This document shows, piece after piece, positions 34,860 to 47,609 of a DNA stretch of 64,000 nt. The DNA comes from Chaetoderma sp. LZ-2023a. Taxonomy: Eukaryota > Mollusca > Caudofoveata > Chaetodermatida > Chaetodermatidae. Position numbers and translations under genes: made by a program. How positions within the stretch are numbered: position 1 is the first letter of the stretch; every line of letters begins with the position of its first letter. The notes beneath the pieces were generated by a model. The model did not search any database and had not been told where the DNA came from. It saw only the letters and a list, made by a program, of their open reading frames with translations. The stretch covers positions 139,450,496 through 139,514,495 of the forward strand of contig CM067369.1 of NCBI GenBank assembly GCA_034401795.1. The letters are read 5' to 3'.

Positions 34860-36280
34860 ATATGATGATTTCATTGGGTATAAATTAATTTTAAAAATTC
34901 AGTTATATTGAATTAGAGGCACAAGTCCCTAATTCAAACTCACAACTAATCCTACGAAATTTATTTATATGGCATGAAATCATCATACCGTAATATTTAT
35001 TTCGTGTCATTCCATTGAGGTCGACAATTTAACCCTCTAAATGTACATAATTTCAATAATTTTATTTTCAGCATTTTGGTGTGAATACGCACCTTTAAGA
35101 GAGTTATCGATGTATTTATTATATAGGATTGATAAAGAATTGACCGCAAAACACGTACTACAAAAGAAATATAACTGAAGATATATCACTCCGGTGTCGG
35201 TCCTACATGTATTGTTTCTGAACCTTGTATTGGAAATCCTCGGATTGGAAAAAATGTAACCAGCTAAGCCAGATAATTTCATGAACATATTTGCATAGGC
35301 ATATGTTTAATACTGCTCATAGGTTTTCCTATATGTTCAATGACACACACATTGTCTGTCTTTATCATATCACATCTCTAAAATGATGCTGTAATCAGAC
35401 AGCATTCGTAATATAGGTGACATTCATCACATTAATGGCAATAGTATTATTTGTAACAAGTTACTCATGATTGGAAAATCTATGAAAAGAAATCAACCAA
35501 TACATCAACTCTTGATTGGCCAGAAATAGACCAGCTAATAGTATATATAAAAGCATATTCAGATCATTCGCCGTATACATTTTCATTTATCATCGAAGCC
35601 TTTCGACCCTCCATTGTCTACTTGAGTCGGCATAAAGGATCAGCGTCTGTGAATCAGCTCATATAGAGCCTTGCAAACCGGAATTTACGGATATCTTACG
35701 CTACATAAAGCGGTGATGCCACATTGTACAACAGACTTTTCCCAAGGAAGACCAATTTGTCTGAGATGATGATTATTTATTCAGTTTTTTGCCATGATGC
35801 GTTGAAAATGTACTGATTTAGGGAAGTCAATCCACGGCCGTGTTCTGATATATACCGCAAAATTGGGTAACAAACACCCCCTGCCGCAGCAAAATTCTGA
35901 AGCGCATCAAGACAGCCCACACAAAAGAATAGCTGAGTTCAATTTTCCACATAAATTTAGTTTCATAAAGTGATAGCACATTATATTAGAAAATGATATT
36001 CCCGCGCGTTGGCTAAGCTACAATCTAGATTTATACAATACAGCAAAGCAATATACTCTATCAAAACTGATGCCGTGGATGCCAATGCCTGCCTTGGAAG
36101 TTGTTTATTATATTTCAAATATCAAATGTTGTCCCGATGGAATTATATAGGATCGTTCATGTGCGTGCGTGTGTACACGAGCGTGTGGTTCTGCGCAAGC
36201 GCAAACGTGTGCGTTAGCGTGTATGTGTGCGTGCGTGTGCACTCTGACTATCAATTTCCAGAAAAAAACATGTAAGTTGC
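34860..36280 (+). repeat. Composite dispersed repeat copy (middle and 3' segments)
   Basis: GAGTTATCGATGTATTTATT, AAGAATTGACCGCAAAACAC and ATATCACTCCGGTGTCGG match 17,505-17,600. AGACCAGCTAATAGTATATA to GGATATCTTACGCTACATAA match 17,600-17,800. CATGATGCGTTGAAAATGTA to GTTGTCCCGATGG match 21,740-22,078. Together they give the order of the parent repeat. The 3' end again meets a (GTGC)n tract. Confidence 0.65.
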
Positions 36281-36350
36281 TGAATATTTCGAAACTAATT
36301 TGTATAGCAGCAACAGCCCCGTGTAAATTAGTTTCTAAATATTGAACTGC
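36272..36350. repeat. Palindrome family copy
   Basis: GTTGCTGAATATTTCGAAAC TAATTTG on the left and GTAAATTAGTTTCTAAATATTGAACTGC on the right are imperfect complements around AGCAGCAACAGCCCC. It is followed by inverted composite-repeat sequence (ACATACAATTCGCACAAC ... TGACGTCATCATACACGTCA). Confidence 0.6.
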
Positions 36351-36839
36351 ATGTTTATTCAATAGTACAGACATACAATTCGCACAACAGGGCATAGTCC
36401 GTCATAAATTAAGCGTTCGTGACGAACCTATCTACGTCATTCATGACGTAATTGATTATGACGTCATCATACACGTCACCTAGTTGATTATGGCGTTATA
36501 TGATTGATGGATAAACTGGAATCCTCCATTAAGCGACGTGTATTCAACTACTATCGTCCAATTTCTCTCGGTGGTTTGGGATCTTATAAAGCAGTATGAA
36601 TATTAGAAACGATTTAAAGTAAGGTCCAAGAAAATGTAGGCCCAAAGATGGTTTATATTTAATATCTGAACAGTTTGCGCATTGGATGGACGTCACTGTC
36701 CATTTCCTCGATAGATGTCGTATTACACCATCTGTTTCATAGCCCCTAACTATCGCAACTTACATAGACTGGGCCAGGGATTCTTTAGACTGCTGTTGCC
36801 ACCCTTACCCATCCCACGTTTTGTGAGAAAGCAACTCAT

Positions 36840-37450
36840 TTAGCTTATGTTATTTATTTATTATTACTTCTGTCACCCGACAGTGTAAGCATGAGCATAT
36901 GAACTCAGTGGTTTTGGGAGACCACGGACTTCCTGTGGTGGCGTATGTTATCGAAGGATAAACTAGACCTCCAGCTGATGGTCTTTCTCCTTCGCCCACC
37001 AGAAAACCCGACCCTTGGATTTCTTGTCGAAGACCTAGCTCCAACGACCACTCCATTCTTTTACATATCCGCAGGCCACTGCCTAGGGGCAAAAGCTTCC
37101 CCCTTTTATGATTCGGCACCACTGGTGACTTTTTCCACGGAATCTCCGTGTACCCCCCCCCCCCCCCCCCCCCGACGGACGTCCCGTCCCGCTCTTGTGG
37201 GTGAATGGTATATCTTAGGATAGTTTATATCAATGCTACACACAACTCCCATTTCATACGGTGGAACCCAATGTAGATCATAGACATATGACATCAGAGA
37301 AATATATTATCAAGTATCCTGAACCTTCACGTTAATGGAATGTACTCTTACTATACTGATGGAATTCTCCATTTCATATCTCCAGTATTATATTCATCCG
37401 GATCTTTTCCAGATAATCGTACATCATATCCTACCTCCGCATGTAGGAAG
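36840..37450. other. Spacer with a C21 homopolymer
   Basis: A run of 21 C lies at 37,153-37,173. The upstream sequence (AGACCACGGACTTCCTGTGG, GGCCACTGCCTAGGGGCAAA) gives open frames on both strands but no recognisable domain. I see no gene. Confidence 0.5.
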
Positions 37451-37539
37451 GTAACATCTCATGCAATGGGGGTATAATTGTATCATTCATGAAACAGTCT
37501 ATGTACTGTTATTGTTATCCCCACATTTAAAAAAACGTC

Positions 37540-40065
37540 GGGGATATTGTAATCGCCTCCGTCCGTTTGTCCGTCTGCCCATCTGCCTGCCCATCCGTCT
37601 GTCACACTATCTCCTCCCAAACCGTAGGGTGGAATTCAACTAAATTTGGTATGTAGGTTATCCATATGATTCCGCTTTGCACGACGATATTTACATTTGG
37701 CTGCGCCCCCGGGGAGTCGGGGCAGTGGTCAAAGGTCAAATCACTCTTAACGCAACTCCTCTGAAACCGTTAATCAGAACGCAACCAAATTTGGTATGTG
37801 AGTTACACATATGATTGCAGAGTGCAAGAGGCTATTTACATTTGGATCCGCCCCCCCCCAACGGGCAGGTGGTGGCGTGAAGGGGTCAAGACGTCAAATT
37901 TTAACCTGCGGAAATTGATTGTAACGCATCTCTTCCGAAACAATTGGGCATAATTCAACTAAATTTGGTATGTCATTTACTCATATCAATGTGTAGTACA
38001 TGAGCACATTGATATTTGTCCCCACCCCCAGGGGTGGGTGGGGAATTGAGGTCAAAAGGTCAACAATGTATTGTAATGCAACTCCTCCGTAACCATTGGA
38101 CGAACTTCAACGAAATTTTGTATGTGAGTTACCCATATCAATGTGGAGTGGATGATCAGCTTTCCATTTAGCCCGCCCCCTTTGGTCAAGAAATTCATTG
38201 TAATGCAACTCCTCCGAAACTGTTTTTTGATGGAATTCAAACAAATTTTGTATGTAAGTTACCAATATCAATGTGGAGCGCATGATCACATTTAGATTTG
38301 GTCCCACCCATAGTGGTGGGTGCGGGTGCGGTCCAAGTGTCACGAAATTGATTGTAATGCAACTCCTCCGAAAACATTGGACGGAATTGAACCAAATTTT
38401 GTATGTGAGTTACCTATGCCAATGTGGAGTGAATGAACACATTTACCCGTGACCCACCACCAGGGGCTGGGGGATGGGTCAAACGGTCATGAAATTGATT
38501 GTAATGCAACTCTTCTGACACTGTTTGATGAAATTCAACCAAATTTGGTATGCGATTTACCAATATGATTGCGGAGTGCAAAAGGACATTTACATTTGGC
38601 TCCACCCCCGTGGTGGGTTGTGGGGCGAGGTCAAAAGTTCAAAGCGGCTAACGTACGGATTTCGATGACGTGTCATCGACCGATCGATCAAGGTGTTTTT
38701 TGTGTTGAGAAAACTATAAAGCTGTTAATACATTTCCGTGGTTGAATTGACAGTGTGTTAAAACCTTATCATCATGTTTCTTTCATTAGTTATCCTCACG
38801 TTTTAGAAAAGCGTCGGGGTTATTGTAATCGCCTCCGCCCATCTGTCGGTCTGTCAGTCTGTCTTCCCGTCCATCCGTGACGCTATCTCCTCGCAAACTG
38901 GTGGGTGGAATTAAATCAAATTTGATATGTGGGTTACCCATATGATTCCGCTTTGCATGCCGATATTTAGTTTTGGCAGGGCCCCGGGGGAGGGGGGGGG
39001 GGTGTTGACAGGGGTCAAACGTTCAAATCAACTCCTCTGAAATCGTTAGACGAGACTCTGATATATGATTGCGGGGTGCAAGAGGCCATTTAGACTTGGC
39101 TCCGCCTCCAGGGTGTGGGAGAGGGATCAAAGGGATAAATTTTAACCTGAGGAGATTGATTGTAATGCATCTCCTCCGAAACCGTTTTGACAGAATTCAA
39201 CCAAATTTGGTCTGAAGATTACGCATATCAATGTGGAGTACATGAGCACATTTACATTTGGCCACGCCTCAAGGGTTGGTTGATGGGTGGGGATCAAAAT
39301 GTCAAAAAATTAATTGTAATGGAACTCCTGACACTGTTGGACGGATTTCAACCAAATTTGATATGTCAGGTACACATATCAATGCAGAGTTGATGAGCAC
39401 ATTTACATTTGGTCCCGCCCCCGGGGGTGGAGGGGGGATGGGGACAAAAGGTCATGAACTTGATTGTAATGCAACCCGTTAGACGGAACTTAACCAAATT
39501 TGATATCTGAGTTACTCCTATGATTGCGGAGTGCAGGAGGTCATTTAGATTTGGCTTCGCCCCAGGCGGCGGGAGAAGCGTCAAAAGGTCCAATTTTAAC
39601 CTGCGGAAATTGATTGTAACGCATCGCATCAGAAACCATTGGATGGAAATCAACCAAATTTGGTATGTGTGTTACCTATATCAATGTGGAGTGGATGGGT
39701 ATTTACTTTTGGCACCGCCTCAGGGGTGGGGGATGGGGTCAAAAGGTCATGAAATTGATTGTAATGCAACTCCTCTGACACTGTTGGACGGGATTCAACC
39801 AAATTAAGTATGTCAGTTACCCATATCAATGTGGAGTGGATGAGCAAATTTGCATTTTGCCCCGCCCCCAGGGTGTGTGGGCTGGTAGTCAAAAGATCAT
39901 GAAATTGATTGTAATGCAACTCCTGACACTGTTGGACGAAATTCAACCGAATTTGGTATGCGAGTTACCCATATGATTGCGGAATGCAAAATGACATTTA
40001 CATTTGACTCCGGCTCCGGGGCTTTATTCTGGGGTGTGTCAAAAGTTCAAAGTGGTGAACGTGGG
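37540..40065. repeat. Satellite, unit about 150 bp, two blocks
   Basis: Each block starts with GATTGTAATGCAACTCC-like and TCCGAAACCGTTGGACGGAA phrases, then ACCAAATTTGGTATGTGAGT, ATCAATGTGGAGTGGATGAG, CACATTTACATTTGGC and CCGCCCCCAGGGGTGGG. AAATTTGGTATG-type marks fall near 37,644, 37,788, 37,963, 38,118, 38,242, 38,395 and 38,541, and again from 38,918 to 39,950. Both blocks open with the same header (AACGTCGGGGATATTGTAAT at 37,532; AAGCGTCGGGGTTATTGTAA at 38,808) followed by CCGTCTGTC-type pyrimidine runs, so the whole array is duplicated. Confidence 0.85.
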
Positions 40066-40287
40066 GATTTGCGATGGCGCATCATCGATATATCAATCTA
40101 GTTAGTATTTAGAATGGCACTTTTCTTCAACTCCTCGGATTCCCAGGGAAGTTAACATTTTCCTACCCATCCATTCAATCCTATGTGGTCAATTCCACCT
40201 ACCCACTCACTCAGCCCAACCCACCCATCCATCCATCCATCAATCAATCAACCAACCAATCCACCGATCCCTCAATGCGTTCATCTG

Positions 40288-40288
<1 letters not shown>

Positions 40289-40345
<57 letters not shown>
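40289..40345. repeat. (CT)n microsatellite
   Basis: 28 CT dinucleotides, preceded by CATC- and CAAT-rich tracts from about 40,200. Confidence 0.95.
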
Positions 40346-40348
<3 letters not shown>

Positions 40349-40429
40349 CACTCAATCACCCGGTAAGATTTTATTTATATTATTGGCAAAGTATAGGACG
40401 CTTATATTTGTTTTTCATATAGCCAGCGA

Positions 40430-41680
40430 TCAAATTACACCTTCAGCTTATTTGAATTCATAAGATGAAACCTCTTTATCGCCAACATCAAGATGTGTAT
40501 TAATGCATACTTAATAGGGAATTATTTATAACACGAATATGGAAACGGTTAAGCAAATATTAAAAGTGGTTGCCATTGCCTGATTACAAGAATCCAATTC
40601 AAGGCAGAGTGGCTCGTCCCAGTTATCAAGAACCAGGACAGTGCATCAGTCGGAGAACATAAACGAGATTTGGCAATCTTATTTTATACGATCAATAAAA
40701 TTGTGTACTCATACTTTAAAAGTGTTTTCGTGTAGACCAACACAGAGATCACCGCCCCTGGTGAGACCGAGCTGCCATTTCTATCGCTTTCCCATTAGAA
40801 CTGATACGTTTCGCTGGACGACAATAAACATAATGTGCTATTATATTCACAACGGAAAGATATTACCATCTTGTTATGATTAAATAAAGAGTGTTTTAGA
40901 ATTATTTATTATATCTAATTTAGGAAGAATTGACTGCAAAACATGCACTACAATATAAATATATCTGAAAACGTATCAGTCTTATATTGTGTTAGCATAT
41001 ATAGTTTCTGATCGTGGTATTGGAAATACTCAGATTACACGAAAATGCAACCAGCTGGACCACGTAATTTCATGGACAATAGTAAACATATACGTATCGC
41101 GTTTCTATGTAATACAATGATTTGCAAACCATGCTCAACGCGTTTCCATACATGGTACTGGCACAAACAGTGTCTATCTATATCACCTTTCTTGAATGCT
41201 ACCGTAAGCAGACAGCATTCATAACATGGCATCAACTTAACGCGATACTCAGATAATTCACCTTTCCAGAGTATCCATCCATCGTCTGACTTCGTATGCC
41301 GTTATAATCAGCTCAGCGCGTGTATGATGATGTCACAATCATTACGTCACAAAGGGTGCCATCTAGACCGTCACCAAATCTCAAACAGTCCGACACGTTG
41401 CATGATTTGTATGTCTTTGTAATTCTTTGCTATTTAATAAACACGCTGTTGAATATTTTGAAACTTATTTGACTGGGTGCTGTTGCTGCCTTAGGCAGCA
41501 TCAGGACCCAGTCAAATTAGTTTCAAAATATTCAACAGATTACCTGTGTAGTTTCTGGAAATTGATAGTCACGGTGTTCAGAGATCGATCGATTCCAAAC
41601 ACGAGTGAGGTGTGGGTGGAGCTTAGCTAGAGATGGGTGGAGCATAGGTAAAAATAGAAAGGTCCATTTGTTAAAATATT
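40430..41680 (+). repeat. Composite dispersed repeat, rearranged copy with palindrome
   Basis: 40,440-40,880 corresponds to 17,030-17,500 (TTTGAATTCATAAGATGAAA, GGAAACGGTTAAGCAAATAT, AACACAGAGATCACCGCCCC). 40,885-41,240 matches 35,095-35,340. A second copy then starts at about 41,270 with TCCATCCATCGTCTGAC and includes the best-preserved palindrome at 41,444-41,540 (CTGTTGAATATTTTGAAACT ... AGTTTCAAAATATTCAACAG), followed by GATCGATCGATTCC and GTGGAGCTTAGCTAGAGATG. Confidence 0.7.
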
Positions 41681-41989
41681 ATCCACATTTTCATTCGTGG
41701 GGAATTAGAACAGCTAAAATGTGTGCGTTTCAAAGTCTTTGAGTCAGTATACGTCAAAGCATAACTTCAATAAATATGATAAAATGCATTCTTGAAAGCC
41801 TGAATATAACAAATAACATAAATTAGATCAAAAGTAGTCACTAGTAAAAGGTGGCATCATAATACAACCTCTTCCTTATGGCATTTTTCGATCAACTAGT
41901 GGTTGTTTCTTAGGATGGATGGGCTTACGACCAACACTCTTAAGGAACCACAACCACTTGGCACATAGATACGTGTCTGTCCTAGTAAC

Positions 41990-42785
41990 GTTTATTATAT
42001 ATTATGGAAGGCCATCAGGGTCACAATTCGGTATTTATTATGCATAATAATTCGATTTATTATGTGTAATAAATCGACCAATTAGAAGGCTAGAATGTTC
42101 CTATTTATTATGTGTAATAATTCGAATTATTATGGATAATAATTAGATTTATTATGTGTAATAAATCAACCAATCAGAAGGCTAGAATCGTTCCCATTTA
42201 TTATGTGTAATAATTCGAATTATTATGCATAATAATTCGATTTATTATGTGTAATAATTCGACCAATCAGAAGGCTAGAATGGCTATTATTTGTTATTGA
42301 TTGGTTGATTTAATACACATAATAATTCGAATTATTATGCATAATAATTCGATTTATTATGCGTAATAAATCAACCAATCAGAAGGCTGGAATTGCTGGT
42401 ATTCGTTATTGATTGGTCGATTTAATACACATAATAATTCGAATTATTATGCGTAATAAATCGACCAATCAGAAGGGTAGAATGGTTTTTATTCGTTATT
42501 GATTGGTTGATTTAATACACATAATAATTCGAATTATTATGCATATTAATTCGATTTATTATGCGTAATAAATCAACCATTCAGAAGGTTAGAATGGCTT
42601 TTATTCGTTATTGATTGGCTGATTTAATACACATAATAATTCGAATTATTATGCATAATAATTCGATTTATTATACGTAATAAGTCAACCAACCAGAAGG
42701 CTAGAATTTCGGGTATTCGTTATTGATTGGGTGATTTAATACACATAATAAGTCGATTTATTACGCATAATAAATCAATCAATCA
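41990..42785. repeat. AT-rich palindromic satellite, unit about 90-115 bp
   Basis: Seven units each contain CACATAATAATTCGAATTAT, TATGCATAATAATTCGATTT, and CCAATCAGAAGGCTAGAATG. The last marks fall near 42,073, 42,169, 42,261, 42,374, 42,461, 42,577 and 42,689. AATAATTCGAATTATT is a perfect palindrome, so every unit can fold back. Confidence 0.85.
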
Positions 42786-43569
42786 ACGCAACGCTCGTGC
42801 AGCGCGTACTAGAATTAAAATCTGACAAGGCACGTGTTTTTCTACCGCGCTGTATGTTACTGTACGTTTCGTCATTTAAGCGCGTTTCCTGCTCTTGTTG
42901 AAATATTATTCGTCAGACTCTCTAAATTCTGTCATGTCAAATATTAAACCCTTATAATACTCACCCCACAGTATTATTAATTATTATAATTTCTTTTTTT
43001 CTATAGTTAAACCTGCTCTAAAGTACACCTCTATAAAAAGACTCCTCCATTGAAATATACCTAAAGGACACTAATTAGTCCCAGGCTAAAGAATCAATGT
43101 ATTTGACCCTCCACATACAGTACACCTGTGTATAAAGGATAGTTTTTATTGTCATCAAGGTATCGTTTAAAGACAGGTTATATATAGCATACTGTATTAT
43201 CGAGTTCTACAATACGGGAAGACAATAGGCGTGTACGCCTAGCGGCATGCCGACATATAATTTTTTTTTTTACCATAATAATGTTCCCATTTTATGGAAT
43301 TTGTTTTATTTAAAAGCGAGAACAGATACGCGCTACGTCACGCTACGCCACGCCACGTGCCGTAATAAGCCGGTTCCGCGTGGCGCCAAGGACGTGTCAG
43401 ATCTGCTCGCTTTTCCTCGATTTTATAAGGCTATTAGGGGAAGGCGTGAAATAATACCCCTTCTATTTCTTAGACGCTTAGTTGTTTTAGCGCGATGGCT
43501 TCAATTTCCATGCTAGCCCAATGAATGCACCCGTTAGTTTACTTTGTTGATCATCATTTTCCCGGTCCG

Positions 43570-43976
<407 letters not shown>

Positions 43977-44049
43977 TCATTGTCAAGCATTAGTTCTATG
44001 AACCCTGTCTTTGACGACGCAGTCACTATAGGACTTTCATTCATCATCT

Positions 44050-44195
44050 GGAATGTAATTTTACCTTTTTTCAATATTTCGACCCAAGTGGGCTTCGAAC
44101 CTGGCAATTCTATGGCACCTTTTTCCTAGGGTTTGGGAGGTGAGCTCTACCACCAGACTGGCATCCAGAGGACAAAAATCCTTTTTCACCGGACT
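44050..44195 (-). ncRNA. tRNA-derived SINE, second family
   Basis: Read on the minus strand, CCAGTCTGGTGGTAGAGCTC (44,161-44,142) resembles a tRNA A-box region and GGTTCGAAGCC (44,101-44,091) a B-box. Spacing fits a tRNA-derived SINE head. The body continues CACTTGGGTCGAAATATTGA AAAAAGG. The intervening sequence is too altered for a functional tRNA. Confidence 0.55.
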
Positions 44196-44429
44196 GGCTT
44201 ACAACCACCAAGTCTTACAAACACACGAATTGACTGGACTTTTTATGGTGTACAGTCCAGATATTCTCACATTTACATTGTTGCGCTCTCTCCTGCTAGC
44301 TCACCAGGCACTCGCAAGTGTGTAGTTTGTAGACGCCATTGCAAAGAAAGAAACGCAAAACAAGGCACTAAAGCTATATGGACCTACAGGTTGTTAGAAA
44401 AACGAGAGAACACGACATACCAATCGACC

Positions 44430-44693
44430 TCGAGGGAGGACGGGAGGGAGGGAGGAAGGGAGGGAAGAAGGAAGGAAGGAAGGAAGGGAGTACGGGTGGA
44501 CGGACGGAATGGCAGGAGGGAATGATGGATGGCAGGAGGGAAGGAGGGAAGGAGGGATGGAGGGATGGAGGGATGGAGGGATGGAGGAATGGAGGGAGGA
44601 AGGAAGGAAGGAAGGATGGATGGATGGATGGATGGATGGATGGATGGATGGATGGATGGATGGATGGATGGATGGATGGATGGATGGATGGAA
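44430..44693. repeat. (GGAA)n / (GGAT)n microsatellite
   Basis: GGAGGGAAGGAAGG tracts grade into pure GGAT tetramers from about 44,614. Confidence 0.95.
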
Positions 44694-44981
44694 AGAAATG
44701 ATGAACGAATCAAAACTATTATTAAGAAGACAGACTAAATTGATGGAGTGATGGTATGCCAGACAGATTTGCCACGACGGTATGGTGCAATAATTAGTGT
44801 GTTAGTAAGACAATAAAACAATAGAACTGGCACTCGCTTGTAGGTGGTTATATGATTAAACGCACTGGCTGAGGATCTCCCAAGGTTGGGAGATATTTTT
44901 TATTTATTTTATTGTCTGAGATTTGTTATGTTTATTTGATAGAGGCGGTATGGCCTATAAAATATGAATAATATAAATCAT

Positions 44982-46690
44982 TCATTCTGAAGGTTTTTGA
45001 AGAGTTAATTTCGATTTGACCAAGATGTCACGTATATTGGAGTTTTTCTTAAATGCTATCACTGGACGCAAATTGAGAGGTTCTTTCATTTTATCCTGCA
45101 ATTTATGATATTCATCTTTCAAAATTTCAGAAATGTCAACATTTTTTCGATTGTATGTTAAACTGAATGGAATAATTTCACGTTGATCAGCAAGACCAGG
45201 GTCCACGTTTATGCCTCTCGGCCATTTTGTTTTCAGTTGCTTAATCCAAAATGATTCTCGAAGTTTTCTTTGTTTATCAGTTTTTTCGGCCGTAGCAGAA
45301 AGAGGCAGTTGCTCAATAGGCATAATTTCAAAGTGTCTATCGACAGAATGACCAGGAAGATTGAAATGTTGAGCTACGTTGGTGTCCTCGTCGTGTCTAA
45401 TATCGCAAAGGTGTCTAGTTGCTCGCCATCTTAAAGGGCATTTTGTTTCACCGACATACTGCTTTTGGCATACTTTGCAAGATATTAAATAGATAACATT
45501 TTTAGAATCGCAATCTAAATTAGACTGAAGTTGGAATTTGCTTTTGTTCTGATAACTGACAAATGTTTTCTGATTAGGTAGATGGAGGTCTAATTTACAC
45601 CTCTTCTTTCCACATTTCTGAGATTGTCCTACGCCTATAATCGGACGATTGTGACGGATTTTGGTAGGCTTTTGATCGGCAGCCTTATCAGTAATAGTTT
45701 CCAAATCATGTAAAGTTTCGGACTTTATTTTGCGCAAAAATCGTGTTTAATATCCCCTCGGTTTGAGGGCTTTAAATAAGGTGGAACACGCAGATTCAAA
45801 ATTCTTTCTATCACTAGAATTTCGGTGAAATCGGATAATCTGTGATTTGACAATACCTTTAAAAGTATGAGGTGGATGGAAAGATTTCTTATGCAGTAGT
45901 TGATGGGAATCGGTGGGCTTAAAGAATACTTTGTAATCAAGAAGCCCACTCGTATTATAATTTACACCTTTGTAGAGAGTAACGTCCAAAAAGTCTACGG
46001 ACGACTGGTCGATGTTGGCTTTAAGTTTGATGTTAGGATCGTGATTGTTCAAAATAGTGAAAAATTCATCAAACTCTTCCCTCGAATGATTCCAGATCAT
46101 AAAAATATCATTGAGATACCGGCGGTAAAATAGGGGCTGCTTAGGACATTTGTTAAGCGCATCTTCTTCCCACTCAGCTACATAGATGTTGGCAAAACTA
46201 GGACTAAAACGTTTACCCATAGCGCATCCACAGATTTGTTGGTAGATTTCGCCAGCGAATTCGAAATCATTGCCCTTTAAACTCAGCTCCAGGAGAGCTA
46301 ATGTTTCGCTAGTGGGCCTATTGTTATCAGGATATTTATCAAATGCCCTGCGAACAGAAGTCAAACCCCTTTCGATGTCAATGTTTGTGTACATAGCATC
46401 GATGTCGAGGGTTATCAAGAGTGAGTTTGGAGGAACAGAAATTTTGGAGACCTCGGATAGGAAATCCTCAGTGTTGTTCAAAAAGCTGAAATGTCTATTC
46501 GCAATGGGTTGTAGGTGGTAATCAATAATTTCACTAATTCGATAAGATTCAGAGCCGCAATCAGATATAATAGGTCGACCCGGTGGCATCATAGGGTCGG
46601 ACCACGACTCAATAGGTTTATGAATCTTTGGCAAAAGGTAAAACGTACGTGGATTTGAATCTCGTTTAGCAGTAAGGTATTTAAAATGCT
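44982..46690 (-). pseudogene. Penelope-like element: reverse transcriptase plus GIY-YIG endonuclease
   Basis: On the minus strand the frame runs TFYLLPKIHKPIESW (about 46,650), PPGRPIISDCGSESYRISEI, LITLDIDAMYTNIDIERGL, GCAMGKRFSPSFANIYVAEW and RYLNDIFMIW, the order of motifs in Penelope reverse transcriptases. A single TAA at 45,747-45,749, inside KPRGY*TRFLRKIK, is in frame, and the rest continues to 44,982. The C-terminal part has SKNVIYLISCKVCQKQYVGE, TRHLCDIRHDEDTNVAQHF and REFSFWI-type sequence (LRESFWIKQLKTKWPRGIN), which matches a GIY-YIG nuclease with a CX2C upstream. The catalytic YxDD box reads YLND, so one Asp is lost. Upstream of 46,690 the N-terminal region (HYRKLDEPLWQN) is present but frameshifted. 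The element used target-primed copying; this copy should be dead. Confidence 0.85.
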
Positions 46691-46849
46691 TTTCGTTATG
46701 GCCTTGTTGTCAGCCATTTCTTGAAGGGTTCCATTAAATTTTGCCAGAGTGGTTCGTCTAATTTGCGGTAGTGTTTCGGATTACTGAGTTGCCGATGCGC
46801 TTCACGAATCTAATTATCCTTACGCATTATTACAGGGATTTGACTTCTG

Positions 46850-47196
46850 TGGTGGTGGTGGTGGTGGTGGTGGTGATGGTGGTGGAGGTGTTGTTGTTGT
46901 TCTTGTTGTTGTTGTTTGTGATGGTGGTGGTAGTGGTGGTGGTTGTGGTGGTGGCGGTGGTGGCAGTGTTGCTGCTGGTGGTGGTGGTTGTGTTGGTTGT
47001 CGCGGTGGTGGTGGTGGTGTTGGTGGTGGTAGTGGTGATCGCGGTGGTGGTGGTGGCTGTAGTGGTTGTTGTGGTTGCGGTGGCGATGACGGACTCTTTT
47101 TTACATGTTGTGGCTAGACCGTGTCGCTTTGTATTACCCTCGCCCCACAAGGGGAAGAGGCTACATTGAACAGGTACGCGTGCGTGCGTGCGTGCC

Positions 47197-47248
<52 letters not shown>

Positions 47249-47250
47249 AG
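46850..47250. repeat. (GTG)n-rich tract and (GCGT)n microsatellite
   Basis: GTGGTGGTG with scattered TTG/CGG from 46,850 to about 47,090, then unique sequence, then (GCGT)n at 47,177-47,250. Confidence 0.9.
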
Positions 47251-47609
47251 CGTCTCCGACCGCACTTGTATCTAAAAAAAACTGCTGATCCGATTTGCCT
47301 CAAATTCTAAAAGAAGAAGGGATCTTGCCGGGCAAGAAGATTCCTAGACATTGGCCGTGATCCGGATAAAAGAAACCGAAGACGCATATAAAATTTTGGA
47401 GATATGCATATCTCGATAAACTACTGATCCTAATTTGCCCATATCTTAACACAAGAAAACGGGCAGAACATAATTTTTGGCGTGATCTGAAGAAATCCTG
47501 GAAAGTTGAAAACTTATAGTGTGACAAAAATTGGAGGGCGATGTTCTGCAATATCCGATTGCTCTTGTTGTTAGCTGTAGCGTGCCTATCCTTCCTCTGC
47601 ACTCACACT

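Noticed and set aside
37100..40060. Many 60-100 aa ORFs on both strands with IHSTLIWVT-type repeats
   Set aside because: They follow the 150-bp satellite unit, shift frame from copy to copy and have no domain.
41880..41980. Small inverted repeat around AGTGGTTGTTTCTTAGGA and a similar CCTTAAG block near 13,760, considered as a DNA-transposon end
   Set aside because: The arms are short and poorly matched, and no partner end was found.
41990..42785. CRISPR-like regular repeats
   Set aside because: Unit spacing is irregular, spacers are not unique and the sequence is eukaryotic. These are satellite units.
43247..43516. 89-aa open frame on +
   Set aside because: It lies in GC-rich sequence without a recognisable domain. 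The upstream T-run and lack of context make it unsupported.
46771..47303. Val-rich and Thr-rich frames around 47 kb
   Set aside because: They arise from (GTG)n and (GCGT)n tracts.
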